Origin: Clostridium_AM tanneri
GTDB lineage: Bacteria; Bacillota; Clostridia; Clostridiales; Clostridiaceae
NCBI RefSeq assembly: GCF_033659955.1
Contig: NZ_JARUJP010000003.1
Span: 124,001-188,000 of the forward strand
Reading direction: 5' to 3'
DNA: 64,000 nucleotides
Both the position numbers and the translations under genes were made by a program. The notes under the pieces are model-generated. The model was given only the letters and a program-made list of their open reading frames with translations, had not been told where the DNA came from and made no database searches. This document shows, piece after piece, positions 1 to 8,700 of this stretch (position 1 is its first letter; every line of letters starts with the position of its first letter).

Positions 1-1490
1 CCAGCAATAATTATCCTATAGATACGCCTGTATTTTTAACTGAAAATGAAAATAAAGTAATAGGTAGTGATAAGCTTTTTAATGCCAAGGATCTTACTAA
101 AGCTCCTGTAGCTTTACCGGAGCCTATATATGCAGTATATGAAAAAGAGAATATTATGGTAGGAAAATCTGGGGTATATAGTCTAAGCTCTATGAAACTA
201 ATAAATACTATACCTACTCATGAAAAGAACATCCTAATTTTCGATAACTTTGGGAAGCTTCACTATTTTGATAATATTACAATGAAATCTATAAATGCTA
301 AACCAGATATAAAAAAGCTAACTGTACAAAATTCAAGTATCAGTAATGGAGATGTAGATGTACCTCCAGACTATCCTATAGTCGTAAAGTTTGACTATGA
401 TATAGAGACAGTTGATAGCTCAAAGATTACTATAAAAGACAGTGGCAAGAATTATGAGGTTAACGCTTATGTTCAGGATGGTTTACTAGTTATAGAACAT
501 GAGGATTTATCTTATAACACCAATTTTACTTTAAACATAGATTCTAAGGCAGTAAATGATTCTGTAAATACCTTATACAATGATTCTTATAGTATAAGCT
601 TTAACACAGGAAAGGAATTTAACCGTATCAAAGGTATTGATAGGTATGAAACTAGCGTAAATGTTTCAAAGCAATGGGCAAGTTCCCATTATTTAGTACT
701 TGCTTCTGGAGAGGATTTTCCGGATGCATTAAGTGCAGCACCCTTAGCTAGAACATATGGAGCTCCTATACTATTAACTAATCCCAGTGCACTTATGCCA
801 AGCACCGAAGCAGAAATATCAAGGCTAGGAGTAAAGGAAGTCTTTATTATTGGAGGAACTGCTTCTGTATCAAAGAATATAGAAAATAAGTTGGCAGCAA
901 AAGGGATTAGCATAACAAGATTGAGCGGAAATGATAGATATGAAACTTCACTGGCTGTAGCTGACTATATAGGAAGCGCTGGAGAGATATTTGTAGTTTC
1001 AGGAGCTAACTTTCCAGATGCCCTGTCTATAGCCTCCTATGCAGCAGATTCACAGATACCAATTCTTTTAACAGAAGGCAGCAAGTTGTCAGAAGGCATA
1101 GAAGAATTTATTTCAGTTTATGGTGTAAATAAAACCTATTTAATAGGAGGAACAGGGGTCATCAATGAAGATGTAGCAAATAAGCTGCCGAATGTTGAGA
1201 GGATAGGTGGAAGGGATAGATATGAAACTAATATAAAGGTTATGGAAAGATTTCCTTTTTACTTTGGAATAACTATGATTGCTTCTGGTCAGGGATTTGC
1301 AGATGCTTTATCAGGATCAGCCCTAGCAGCAACCTTTGGCAGTCCTATTATTCTTATGGATGAAGGTATGGCTAATAATGGAGATATTATCCATAGACTA
1401 GGTAGTTTAAAATCCTATATAAAAATGAAATATGTCATTGGCGGAGAAGCTGTAGTGCCTCCATCTGTAGTAGATAAGGTGTTCAAATAG
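1..1490 (+). CDS. Cell wall-binding repeat 2 (CWB2) surface protein, 3' part
   Basis: The reading frame is open from the left window edge (frame of position 3), so this is the C-terminal part of a larger exported protein; the Met at 156 is internal. Roughly residues 50-155 from that Met resemble a Big_5/SbsA-type Ig-like domain. Three tandem CWB2 repeats follow, each opening with a DRYET motif (near nt 640, 930 and 1210) and carrying ASG..FPDALS/FADALS and IIGG/LIGG motifs. Three CWB2 repeats form the known anchoring unit that binds anionic cell wall polymers in clostridia, so the protein is probably displayed on the surface. The N-terminal functional domain and signal peptide lie outside the window, so its specific role is unknown. 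Confidence 0.9.
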   Translation, partial: SNNYPIDTPVFLTENENKVIGSDKLFNAKDLTKAPVALPEPIYAVYEKENIMVGKSGVYSLSSMKLINTIPTHEKNILIFDNFGKLHYFDNITMKSINAKPDIKKLTVQNSSISNGDVDVPPDYPIVVKFDYDIETVDSSKITIKDSGKNYEVNAYVQDGLLVIEHEDLSYNTNFTLNIDSKAVNDSVNTLYNDSYSISFNTGKEFNRIKGIDRYETSVNVSKQWASSHYLVLASGEDFPDALSAAPLARTYGAPILLTNPSALMPSTEAEISRLGVKEVFIIGGTASVSKNIENKLAAKGISITRLSGNDRYETSLAVADYIGSAGEIFVVSGANFPDALSIASYAADSQIPILLTEGSKLSEGIEEFISVYGVNKTYLIGGTGVINEDVANKLPNVERIGGRDRYETNIKVMERFPFYFGITMIASGQGFADALSGSALAATFGSPIILMDEGMANNGDIIHRLGSLKSYIKMKYVIGGEAVVPPSVVDKVFK

Positions 1491-1543
1491 TTATAAACTA
1501 TATAAAGAGGAAATAAAAAGAGTATAAATATGGATGATCAATT

Positions 1544-1641
1544 GGGGCTGTCGCACTAAGAGTAAATTTTACAACATATTGTGTTTGTTATTGAGTTGCA
1601 AACCAGTATATTGTATATAAATTTCTTAATGCGACAGCCCC
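1544..1641. repeat. 98-bp MITE-like element with 17-bp terminal inverted repeats
   Basis: GGGGCTGTCGCACTAAG at 1544-1560 is repeated inverted at 1625-1641 with one mismatch. The interior is about 64 bp of AT-rich sequence with no coding capacity. The termini resemble those of some IS1182-type elements, so a non-autonomous MITE is one reading. A long hairpin terminating the CWB2 gene is the other. No second copy and no clear target duplication were seen in the window. Confidence 0.5.
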
Positions 1642-1826
1642 TTGGTTTACAAATACATAAAGTCTATTATAAATCAGTAAATATTTAATCTATCAGCTGT
1701 TTTCTTACTGACGAAAATGCTAGAAGTCTTTACTGTTTTGTGATGGCTAAAATTTAAGAAATCCAGTGGATTATATTGACATACTGTCAAAAATTTGGTT
1801 TTATAGAGTAATAAGGAGGAGATAAC

Positions 1827-3171
1827 TTGAAGAGTAAAATTGTAACAGGATTTCTTTGTACTATTCTTTTGATGACAGCACCTAGTGTACAAGCAGCAGA
1901 ATTTATAGACAATCAGGTAGTAAATTCAAACAAAACATGGGATAGTTAAATTTAATAGTGAGATCGCTTTAGAAAATTTAACTAGAGATGCTATAACAGT
2001 GACTGATAGCAAAGGAACTAAAGTAAACATAGGAGTTCAACAAGGAGAAGACAAGAAAGTAGTGAAAATAACAGCTCCAGAAGAGGGGTACTTATCAGGA
2101 GAAAAATATGTGCTAAAAATAAGAAATAATATATATTCTACTACAGGGAAAGCATTGAAAAATGAATATAAATTAGATTTCTCTGTCGGTGATAAAGATA
2201 AAACCTTAAACAAAGATTTGAAAACAAAGATAAAATCAGGTAACTTAGCTACAGATTATAGTATTGAGCAGGCTTTAAGTGATATAGACAAGTTCCAATT
2301 GAACACTCTGAATATACCTGTAGTAATAAGAATAGATAACTTATCTTCAAGTGCCATGACGGTAGACAAGTATAGTGAAGAAAAGGCAATAAATCTAATA
2401 AAGGAATTGAAAGATAAAAATATAAATATAATATTAGAACCTTACCCATGGATAAATGATGGAGATGATCCTGAAACTAATTGGAGTCCAGACAATATAA
2501 ATACTTTCTTTTGGAACTGGAAGACAACTGTATTGAAGTCATTAATTGATAATATTGCCAATCCATATAATGTAGATGCTATAAATATAGGGTCAAGCTT
2601 TAATAACCTGGAATATGCAGAAGGATATTGGTGCGATACCATAGACTATGTTAGAGAGCATTATGATGGATTAGTAACCTACAGAACGGGCTGGTGGTAT
2701 ATAGCAGAAGGATACCAAAGCAAACTAAACAACAGAATGTTCTCCAAGTTAGATTTTATTTTTATTGCAGCTTACTTTGAGCTTACAGATAAATCTTTAG
2801 GTAAGGATACAAATACAGTAGAAGATTTAGTTAAGGCTATAGAAAGTACACAAAATCCCAATAGAAAGCAAAAGATAAAAGAAGAAATAAAAGGATTGCA
2901 TGATAAGTGGGATAAACAAATTTTCTTTGGAGAGCTTGGTTTTCCTAGAATTAATAAGGCCTCGGCTGAACCTTGGAATCCAGATGAAAATAATATTATA
3001 AATGATGTGGAGCAGGCTAACTGCTTTGAGGCTTATAGAAGAGAATTTGAGAATGAACCATGGTTTTTAGGATTTTCTGTATTTTCAATAGGTGAGACTA
3101 GTGCTGATAAACGTTATTATCCTAGTGAGCAAAGTACTTCAGTTATAAAGAATTGGTACAATAAGAATTAA
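1827..3171 (+). pseudogene. Secreted GH113-like glycoside hydrolase, frameshifted after the signal peptide
   Basis: A strong RBS (AAGGAGG near 1813-1820) precedes a TTG start at 1827 and a signal peptide ending in VQAA. This frame stops at TAA 1947-1949. The next frame (ATAGTTAAATTT from 1942) continues the protein without a break, starting with a Big_5/SbsA Ig-like domain (IVKFNSEIALENL) and followed by a TIM-barrel-like domain to 3171. The two parts join if one G is removed from the GGG run near 1939-1941. The barrel resembles GH113 (beta-mannanase-type) proteins: GELGFPR near 2926 fits the nucleophile strand, but the strand where the acid/base Glu is expected reads INIGSSFNN, without Glu. 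It is either a real frameshift or a sequencing error. Family assignment is from memory. Confidence 0.7.
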
Positions 3172-3302
3172 AGGATGGGTGTAGAATTACAGAAGTTTAA
3201 ATGGTTGTAAGGTAATACTTATTTTCAAGTATTTACGTTGCAATGGTTAAATATGTATGCTATCATATAGATACGATTAAAAGAATGGAGGATTGCTTAA
3301 AA

Positions 3303-3350
3303 ATGGGTGTTTTTTATATAAGATTTCGATTTTTTTCTTTATGTAACTAA
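3303..3350 (+). CDS. 15-residue leader peptide of the MFS efflux gene
   Basis: GGAGG at 3287-3291 is followed 11 nt later by an ATG reading MGVFYIRFRFFSLCN and a stop. Short Arg/Phe-rich leader peptides followed by terminators are typical of ribosome-mediated attenuators in front of antibiotic resistance and efflux genes. Here two terminator-like hairpins lie between this ORF and the MFS gene, which supports that role. Expression is inferred only. Confidence 0.5.
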   Translation: MGVFYIRFRFFSLCN

Positions 3351-3448
3351 CTTAATAGTGCTAAAGGCTCTGCCTATGTGTAGAGTAATCGGGATTGGTC
3401 TGCCTATTTTTAAGAAAACCTTATTAACGGTATAGAAGTATGCCTTCA

Positions 3449-3478
3449 AGAGGGAGAGACAAATCTACCCTCTTTTTG
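3449..3478 (+). terminator. Leader terminator 1 of the MFS gene
   Basis: AGAGGG (3449-3454) pairs with CCCTCT (3468-3473), followed by TTTTTG. It lies about 100 nt after the leader peptide, in the region expected for an attenuator. Confidence 0.55.
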
Positions 3479-3526
3479 TGTTTTTTAAAATAGAATAGGA
3501 AATGAGGAAGTTATTCCCTTTACTCT

Positions 3527-3556
3527 AAGCATAGGTGACCGATCTATGCTTTTTTA
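3527..3556 (+). terminator. Leader terminator 2 of the MFS gene
   Basis: AAGCATAG (3527-3534) and CTATGCTT (3544-3551) form a perfect 8-bp stem running into a T tract, about 100 nt before the MFS start. No complete gene lies upstream to need it, which points to regulated read-through. Confidence 0.65.
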
Positions 3557-3658
3557 TTTCAGTTAGAATGGAGGATGAAGATGAAATTCGCTATAATCAT
3601 TAGGGTATAATAACTAATGCCGCAATAAATTATATGTAAAAAAATAGTAGAGGTGTAT

Positions 3659-4894
3659 ATGACGAATATGAATACAAATTGGAAAAGAAATGTAATATTA
3701 TTTTTAACCAGCCAGACCATATCTTTATTTGGGTCTTCTCTGGTTCAGTATGCAATTACCTGGTATATCACACTGCAAACACAATCTGGTGTAATGATGA
3801 CCATAGCCATTATCTGTGGGTTTTTACCTACATTCTTCCTATCTCCCTTTGCAGGAGTGTGGGCTGATCGTTATAATCGTAAAATGCTGATTGTTCTATC
3901 GGATTCTATGATTGCAGCATCAACTCTAGTTTTAGCTATACTATTTCTTATGGGATATAAATATACATGGCTTCTCTTTGTTGTTTCTGCCATACGTGCG
4001 CTAGGTGCAGCAATACAAATTCCTGCTGTTGGAGCCTTTATTCCACAACTTGTGCCTGAGGATAAACTTACAAAGGTGAATGCAACAAATAGCAGTATAC
4101 AATCACTGGTTATGCTTGTGTCTCCTATGCTTAGTGGTGCACTTTTAACTATGGCTTCTATAGAAGCAATATTTTTTATAGATGTTTTTACAGCAGCTAT
4201 AGGAGTATTAACATTACTTCTGTTTTTGCATGTTCCGGCTCATGGAAAAGCAATGGAGAAGCAAGCAGTCAGCTACTTTAGTGATATGGCTGAAGGGTTT
4301 TACTATATCAAAAACCATGAATATGTTAAGAAATTTTTTGTATTTTGTGCCTTTTTCTTTATCCTCGTGTCACCGGCTGCGTTTTTAACGCCTCTGCAGG
4401 TTTCACGTACCTTTGGTAATGATGTTTGGCGTCTTACTGCAATTGAAATTACTTTTTCTGTAGGAATGATGGCAGGTGGTATGATTATGGCTTACTGGGG
4501 TGGCTTTAAAAATAGAATTCATACAATGACAATGTCATGCCTTATTACTGGAATAAGTACCCTTGCACTTGGAGTTATCCCTGTGTTTTGGATCTATCTT
4601 GTTTTTATGGTTTTAATCGGAGTTGCTATGCCAATGTTTAATACGCCATCTACAGTTTTATTACAGGAGAAGGTAGAAGGAGATTTTCTAGGTAGAGTAT
4701 TTGGAGTTCTGGCTATGATATCAAGTGTTATGATGCCTATGGGAATGCTTATATTTGGACCATTGGCTGATATCATAAGGATAGAATGGCTGCTTATTAT
4801 AACCGGTATTCTGATGTTTGCTCAGAGTTTTTTCCTAATTGGTGATAAGGCATTAATTGAAGCTGGTAAATCGGCTTCAGAACCTGAAATATAA
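3659..4894 (+). CDS. MFS drug efflux transporter (Mef/DHA3-like)
   Basis: A 411-residue membrane protein with about 12 hydrophobic segments and the MFS loop 2-3 signature in the form GVWADRYNRKMLIV. Overall it resembles DHA3-type proton antiporters such as the macrolide pump Mef. It probably exports a small hydrophobic drug or antibiotic across the cytoplasmic membrane. ATG 3659 is preferred because AGAGG lies about 5 nt upstream; a GTG at 3653 overlaps that RBS. It is transcribed alone behind a leader peptide and two terminator hairpins, suggesting antibiotic-induced attenuation, and ends at its own terminator. The substrate cannot be told from sequence. Confidence 0.85.
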   Translation: MTNMNTNWKRNVILFLTSQTISLFGSSLVQYAITWYITLQTQSGVMMTIAIICGFLPTFFLSPFAGVWADRYNRKMLIVLSDSMIAASTLVLAILFLMGYKYTWLLFVVSAIRALGAAIQIPAVGAFIPQLVPEDKLTKVNATNSSIQSLVMLVSPMLSGALLTMASIEAIFFIDVFTAAIGVLTLLLFLHVPAHGKAMEKQAVSYFSDMAEGFYYIKNHEYVKKFFVFCAFFFILVSPAAFLTPLQVSRTFGNDVWRLTAIEITFSVGMMAGGMIMAYWGGFKNRIHTMTMSCLITGISTLALGVIPVFWIYLVFMVLIGVAMPMFNTPSTVLLQEKVEGDFLGRVFGVLAMISSVMMPMGMLIFGPLADIIRIEWLLIITGILMFAQSFFLIGDKALIEAGKSASEPEI

Positions 4895-4906
4895 GTTTTA
4901 AAGATA

Positions 4907-4938
4907 AACCCTCAACAATACTGTTGAGGGTTTTTGAC
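4907..4938 (+). terminator. Intrinsic terminator after the MFS gene
   Basis: AACCCTCAACA (4907-4917) and TGTTGAGGGTT (4922-4932) form an 11-bp perfect stem with a 4-nt loop, followed by TTTTTG. Confidence 0.9.
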
Positions 4939-5094
4939 TAATTTTATGTAAATATAAAAAATATCATTGACTTAAAATAAAGGCAGTGATAAAATTATAT
5001 GCAGTTAAATATTATAATATATTCAATTATATCATAACACATTTAAAATAAAAAGTCAATAGAAAAATTAAAAAAGTTTAGGAGGGAATTTATA

Positions 5095-5586
5095 ATGAAT
5101 TCTATCATGGCTATTCCAAACTCTATGATAATTAAGCAGGCATTTATAGAACTTCAGCAGATTAACGAAAAAACCTTAGAATACGGTTTAAAGCTTTCTG
5201 ACAAAGATATAACAGCAATTATTGAAAGGAGAACTGAAGTTTTAAAGGGCAATGGTAGAGTAGAATTTGGTGGAGGGATAATAACGAAAATTATTTCTAA
5301 CTTTTGTGATTCACCTTATATTTTACAGCATAACTATGTTGAAATTATAGATGACCTTATAGAAACTTTTTACTATTATAAAAATGAAACAATGGAAGAG
5401 ATAAGTGATGAGGAATTAATTAGTTTGATGAAGGAGTACTTTGACAATAGGTGTCAGGGGGATATAGAACTCCTTAGATATAAGTACCTAGATAAAATAG
5501 CCCATAATATAAAGTATGGAGTGGCTGATTATTTAGATGTGGATGAAGACATAGAGAGATATGAGAAGGGAGATGAAGAAGAATAA
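5095..5586 (+). CDS. DUF6323-like protein of unknown function
   Basis: A 163-residue soluble, acidic protein with no signal peptide or membrane segment. It starts at ATG 5095 behind AGGAGGG. It resembles a clostridial family I recall as DUF6323, normally encoded next to a DUF6179 protein, as here. Its stop overlaps the start of the next gene by one base (TAATG), so the two are translationally coupled and probably act together. The sequence contains a Gly-rich FGGGIITKI stretch and an acidic tail. No catalytic motif was recognised and no function is proposed. Confidence 0.7.
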   Translation: MNSIMAIPNSMIIKQAFIELQQINEKTLEYGLKLSDKDITAIIERRTEVLKGNGRVEFGGGIITKIISNFCDSPYILQHNYVEIIDDLIETFYYYKNETMEEISDEELISLMKEYFDNRCQGDIELLRYKYLDKIAHNIKYGVADYLDVDEDIERYEKGDEEE

Positions 5587-6944
5587 TGGATAACTTTATT
5601 ATAAATAAAAAAGGTGATTTTGAAGATTCATTAAGTAAAGAACATTACTTTCAATCTCTAGTACAGGTGCTTCATTCAAAGAATTTATTAAAGATAAAGG
5701 ATATTGAAAGTATTCAGCTTCAAGTGTTAAATATCTTAAAAGAAATGGTAGGCTACTATACAAAAAATAAGAGTTCTTCCCTTAGGGTGGAAATTGCAGA
5801 GCAAATTATGTTATCTGTTTATTATACACTGGGAATATTTTTAAAAAGCCAGCCAACGATGGAGGAAAGTATAGCCTTAATTAAAAAGAAGGAGATAAAG
5901 TATTTATTTGCCCAGGGTGAAAAAGTATTAAGGGCTAAGATAGATGAATGCCAAAGATTATTAGAGATTACAAAAGAAACTAGAGTGAAAACAGAAAATT
6001 ACGCATATATAGATACTATTGATTATGGAATTCCATTATTTTTTAAAGAGTATGATCCTAGGTTTGCCAGTCAAGGAATCCCAGGATCTATAGATTATCC
6101 ACTGGCTATTAGTGAAAGCTATTTAGTAGGAATTGAGTATATAGAGGACTATTTAAATAAAGTAATTCTTGAAAATAAGTTTTGTTCATATTTCAACTGT
6201 GCAGAGATTGAAGCTTTATTAAAAGGCTTTAATAAGGACTCTAATCACATGTTAATAAATATTTTTCAGTTAGTTCTTATTAATTATCTAGGACGCATTC
6301 TAGCGGGAAAGGAAGGAAGGTCCTTAGAGATAACTAAAGGGGATAGAGCATATCTTAAAAGCATGATGAAAAACTTATCTCAACTAGAGTTTAAGAAATT
6401 AATTTTTCAGGCAGAAGAAAAACTCCGTAAGGAGCTTTCTATTAGGGATAAAAAGCTTATGGAATATATAAATAGAACTCTTTGTCAGGTTGCACCAGAA
6501 ATAAAAAAACATATTGAAACTGATACTTTAGAAAATATATTTATTACCTTAAACAAGTCAGAGGAAAATATGCTTAAATATGAGGATGGAGAAAGTTTAG
6601 AGGATAGTAAATTTAGATATATAACTGAGGAGATTAGGGATTGTAGCAAGGTAGAAGAGAAAATAGAGATTATAAGGGAAGAATTTCATAGCTTAAAGGA
6701 TTTAGTAGATGTGTTTAGTGCTGATTGTATATTTGATGATGAATTTATTGATATTTTTAAAGCTCTAGATGATTTTGAAGTAGCACTATTAATGGTGGTT
6801 ATATCTAATGATAAAGTTTTAGATATTGATTATGGCACTGAAAGTGACAAGGAATGGCGTGGAAAATTTAAGGAGTATTTAGAGAGCTTGGATGATAGGA
6901 AAAAAGAAGACATAATTAAAATATCTCAAGGTATTGATATATAA
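5586..6944 (+). CDS. DUF6179-like protein of unknown function
   Basis: A 452-residue soluble, mostly helical, charged protein whose ATG overlaps the stop of the preceding gene by one base. It resembles the family recalled as DUF6179, the usual partner of DUF6323. No nucleotide-binding loop, metal-binding cluster or transmembrane segment is apparent. The pair ends at the hairpin near 7028, shared with a convergent gene. The role is unknown; a physical complex of the two proteins is an inference from coupling only. Confidence 0.7.
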   Translation: MDNFIINKKGDFEDSLSKEHYFQSLVQVLHSKNLLKIKDIESIQLQVLNILKEMVGYYTKNKSSSLRVEIAEQIMLSVYYTLGIFLKSQPTMEESIALIKKKEIKYLFAQGEKVLRAKIDECQRLLEITKETRVKTENYAYIDTIDYGIPLFFKEYDPRFASQGIPGSIDYPLAISESYLVGIEYIEDYLNKVILENKFCSYFNCAEIEALLKGFNKDSNHMLINIFQLVLINYLGRILAGKEGRSLEITKGDRAYLKSMMKNLSQLEFKKLIFQAEEKLRKELSIRDKKLMEYINRTLCQVAPEIKKHIETDTLENIFITLNKSEENMLKYEDGESLEDSKFRYITEEIRDCSKVEEKIEIIREEFHSLKDLVDVFSADCIFDDEFIDIFKALDDFEVALLMVVISNDKVLDIDYGTESDKEWRGKFKEYLESLDDRKKEDIIKISQGIDI

Positions 6945-7027
6945 CCACATTTAAGGGGATATTCTCTAGATAGTAGTATTACAAATTTGAAAGGTAACTA
7001 GAATGGCGTGAATTTTTAACAAAAAAT

Positions 7028-7070
7028 AAAGACATTGGATCAATGGAAGTTAACTCAATGTCTTTGATTT
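7028..7070. terminator. Bidirectional terminator between convergent genes
   Basis: AAAGACATTG (7028-7037) and CAATGTCTTT (7056-7065) form a perfect stem with A and T tracts on both sides, between the DUF6179 gene and the convergent DUF3298-type gene. Confidence 0.75.
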
Positions 7071-7081
7071 TTAAATTAAAA

Positions 7082-8494
7082 CTAGCGAACTACATCAAGC
7101 TTTAAACTATCTTTTAACATGGAGAATGGAATTTTAAATTCAGGAATGCCAGCGGCATAAGGAGCTATTTCGGAGGATTGGTAGTAGATCACTATACCAT
7201 CTTCTGCAATGTAAAAAGATTGATTGTCTGAAATTGTATTCAATGCAGCAGAAGCATCAGAATAGAATCTATCATCTGAAACAATTTGTTTCTTTATTTC
7301 TTCGGTAATTAGTTTTTTATAGTTAACTCCATCTTTAAATAAATCCTTCAGTGCTATTTTTTCTCCAGTTTTTAAATTTACATTAGAAGTTTCCATAAGG
7401 GTACTTCCATGGGCACCACCGGTGTATTGATAATAGGTGCTGGTGATACTTAAAATATTTTTTTCATTGTAAGAGATGTAGTAATCTGCAGATAGACTAT
7501 AAGGCCTAGCTTCATAACCGTAATTTTTAGCATCTTCTGAGGCCTCTTTTCCTTCAATTGTCATTTGGTCTTTAATCTGCAGAACTCTATCCTTAAAAGC
7601 TTTATTTATTTCAGATTGAAGTTTTTCATTCTTTAAATTCTTTAGTACTGGAACTTGTATATCGGAGCTTAAAACATCATTCTTTTCAGATGTTAACTCT
7701 GGTACAACTTTTATAGAATCCTTCTTCAGCTCTATTCCTGTTTTTACTCCCTTCTTAAATAGGGAGAAGGGAATTTTAAATTCTGGAATACCTGTTGAAT
7801 ATGGTGCAATTTCATATAAGCTGAAATAAAGAGTTATATTACCATCTTCTATTGTAAAAGGTTGATTCGATGTAATGGTAACAAAGTTATTGTCTTTTTC
7901 TGTAAAATATTTATTTGGATCTGCTTTAATTTGTTTTTGAATTTCTTTGTTAATAATAGGAAAGTAATCTTCACTTTTATCAAATAGATCTTTTAAAGCA
8001 AGCTCTTTTCCAGTGGTTAAATCAAAATTAAAGGTTTTTATTTGGGAGTGTCCATGAGCCCCAAGGGTGTAATTGTAGTAAGTACAAGCTATACTTACTA
8101 TATTATTTTTATTGTAGGCAACTTCGTAGCTGGTAGAAGCAGTATAAGGCCTTACTTCCTGACCCTGTTTTTTTGAATCCTTGGTAAATTGGATTCCCTG
8201 ATTTTTTATATCTTCTGCAAAAGCAAGTGCATCCTTTTCTATGAAAGAATTAATGGAAGTTTGAATTTCCTTATCTTCTATTCCTTCTAGCACTGGAATT
8301 TTTAAATCAATTTGGTAAGCTTCCTTAATATCTTTTATTTCCTTTGTTGAAATTTTTACTTTAGATTGGGCAGTGACTTGTGTATCTTTCACATATACAA
8401 TGGGAGTATGTTGAGGTGTTGGTGCTGCCTTTACAAAGTAAGTACCTTCCAGACTTAACATTCCAATTAATCCTAAACAAAGTATTTTTTTCAT
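7082..8494 (-). CDS. Secreted protein with two DUF4163/DUF3298 (RsiV-like) units
   Basis: An exported protein of 470 residues. ATG 8494 is preferred because AAGGAG lies 9 nt upstream; an upstream TTG at 8497 is less well placed. A signal peptide of about 24 residues is followed by two homologous halves. Each contains a 'LKIPVLEG/IQVPVLKN' start, a YTLGAHGHS or YTGGAHGS motif, LKDLF, and a closing IAPYxxGIPEFKIPFS motif. These are hallmarks of the DUF4163 plus DUF3298 module found in the extracellular part of the anti-sigma factor RsiV, where it binds lysozyme. Here there is no transmembrane anchor or sigma-binding domain, so the protein looks like a free double-module secreted protein. Ligand binding is an inference. 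Confidence 0.85.
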   Translation of the reverse strand: MKKILCLGLIGMLSLEGTYFVKAAPTPQHTPIVYVKDTQVTAQSKVKISTKEIKDIKEAYQIDLKIPVLEGIEDKEIQTSINSFIEKDALAFAEDIKNQGIQFTKDSKKQGQEVRPYTASTSYEVAYNKNNIVSIACTYYNYTLGAHGHSQIKTFNFDLTTGKELALKDLFDKSEDYFPIINKEIQKQIKADPNKYFTEKDNNFVTITSNQPFTIEDGNITLYFSLYEIAPYSTGIPEFKIPFSLFKKGVKTGIELKKDSIKVVPELTSEKNDVLSSDIQVPVLKNLKNEKLQSEINKAFKDRVLQIKDQMTIEGKEASEDAKNYGYEARPYSLSADYYISYNEKNILSITSTYYQYTGGAHGSTLMETSNVNLKTGEKIALKDLFKDGVNYKKLITEEIKKQIVSDDRFYSDASAALNTISDNQSFYIAEDGIVIYYQSSEIAPYAAGIPEFKIPFSMLKDSLKLDVVR

Positions 8495-8661
8495 CAATAT
8501 CCGCTCCTTAATTTGTTATGTTTGGTGTTATGTATATAATATACTTTACAAATCATAAAGAGTGGTTACAAAACCCTTACAAATAGTTTAAAAATTGGTT
8601 ACAAAAGAATTAATAATTTCAATTTGTAATATAAATAAATTTTTTATTATCATTACATAAA

Positions 8662-8700
8662 ATAAACCTCAAGCAGGGATAAGGCCTACTTGAAGTTTAT
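8662..8700 (-). terminator. Terminator of the MATE gene
   Basis: ATAAACCTCAAG (8662-8673) and CTTGAAGTTTAT (8689-8700) pair with one G-U. On the minus strand the hairpin is followed by TTATTTTATG and overlaps the MATE stop region. Confidence 0.7.

Noticed and set aside
689..913. Minus-strand ORF inside the CWB2 gene
   Set aside because: It is antisense to conserved CWB2 repeats, has no RBS and its sequence is what repeat codons give in reverse.
1544..1641. Relation of the 98-bp repeat to the insertion sequence at 31520-33093
   Set aside because: The terminal repeats are different (GGGGCTGTCGCA against TGAGCATAACT).
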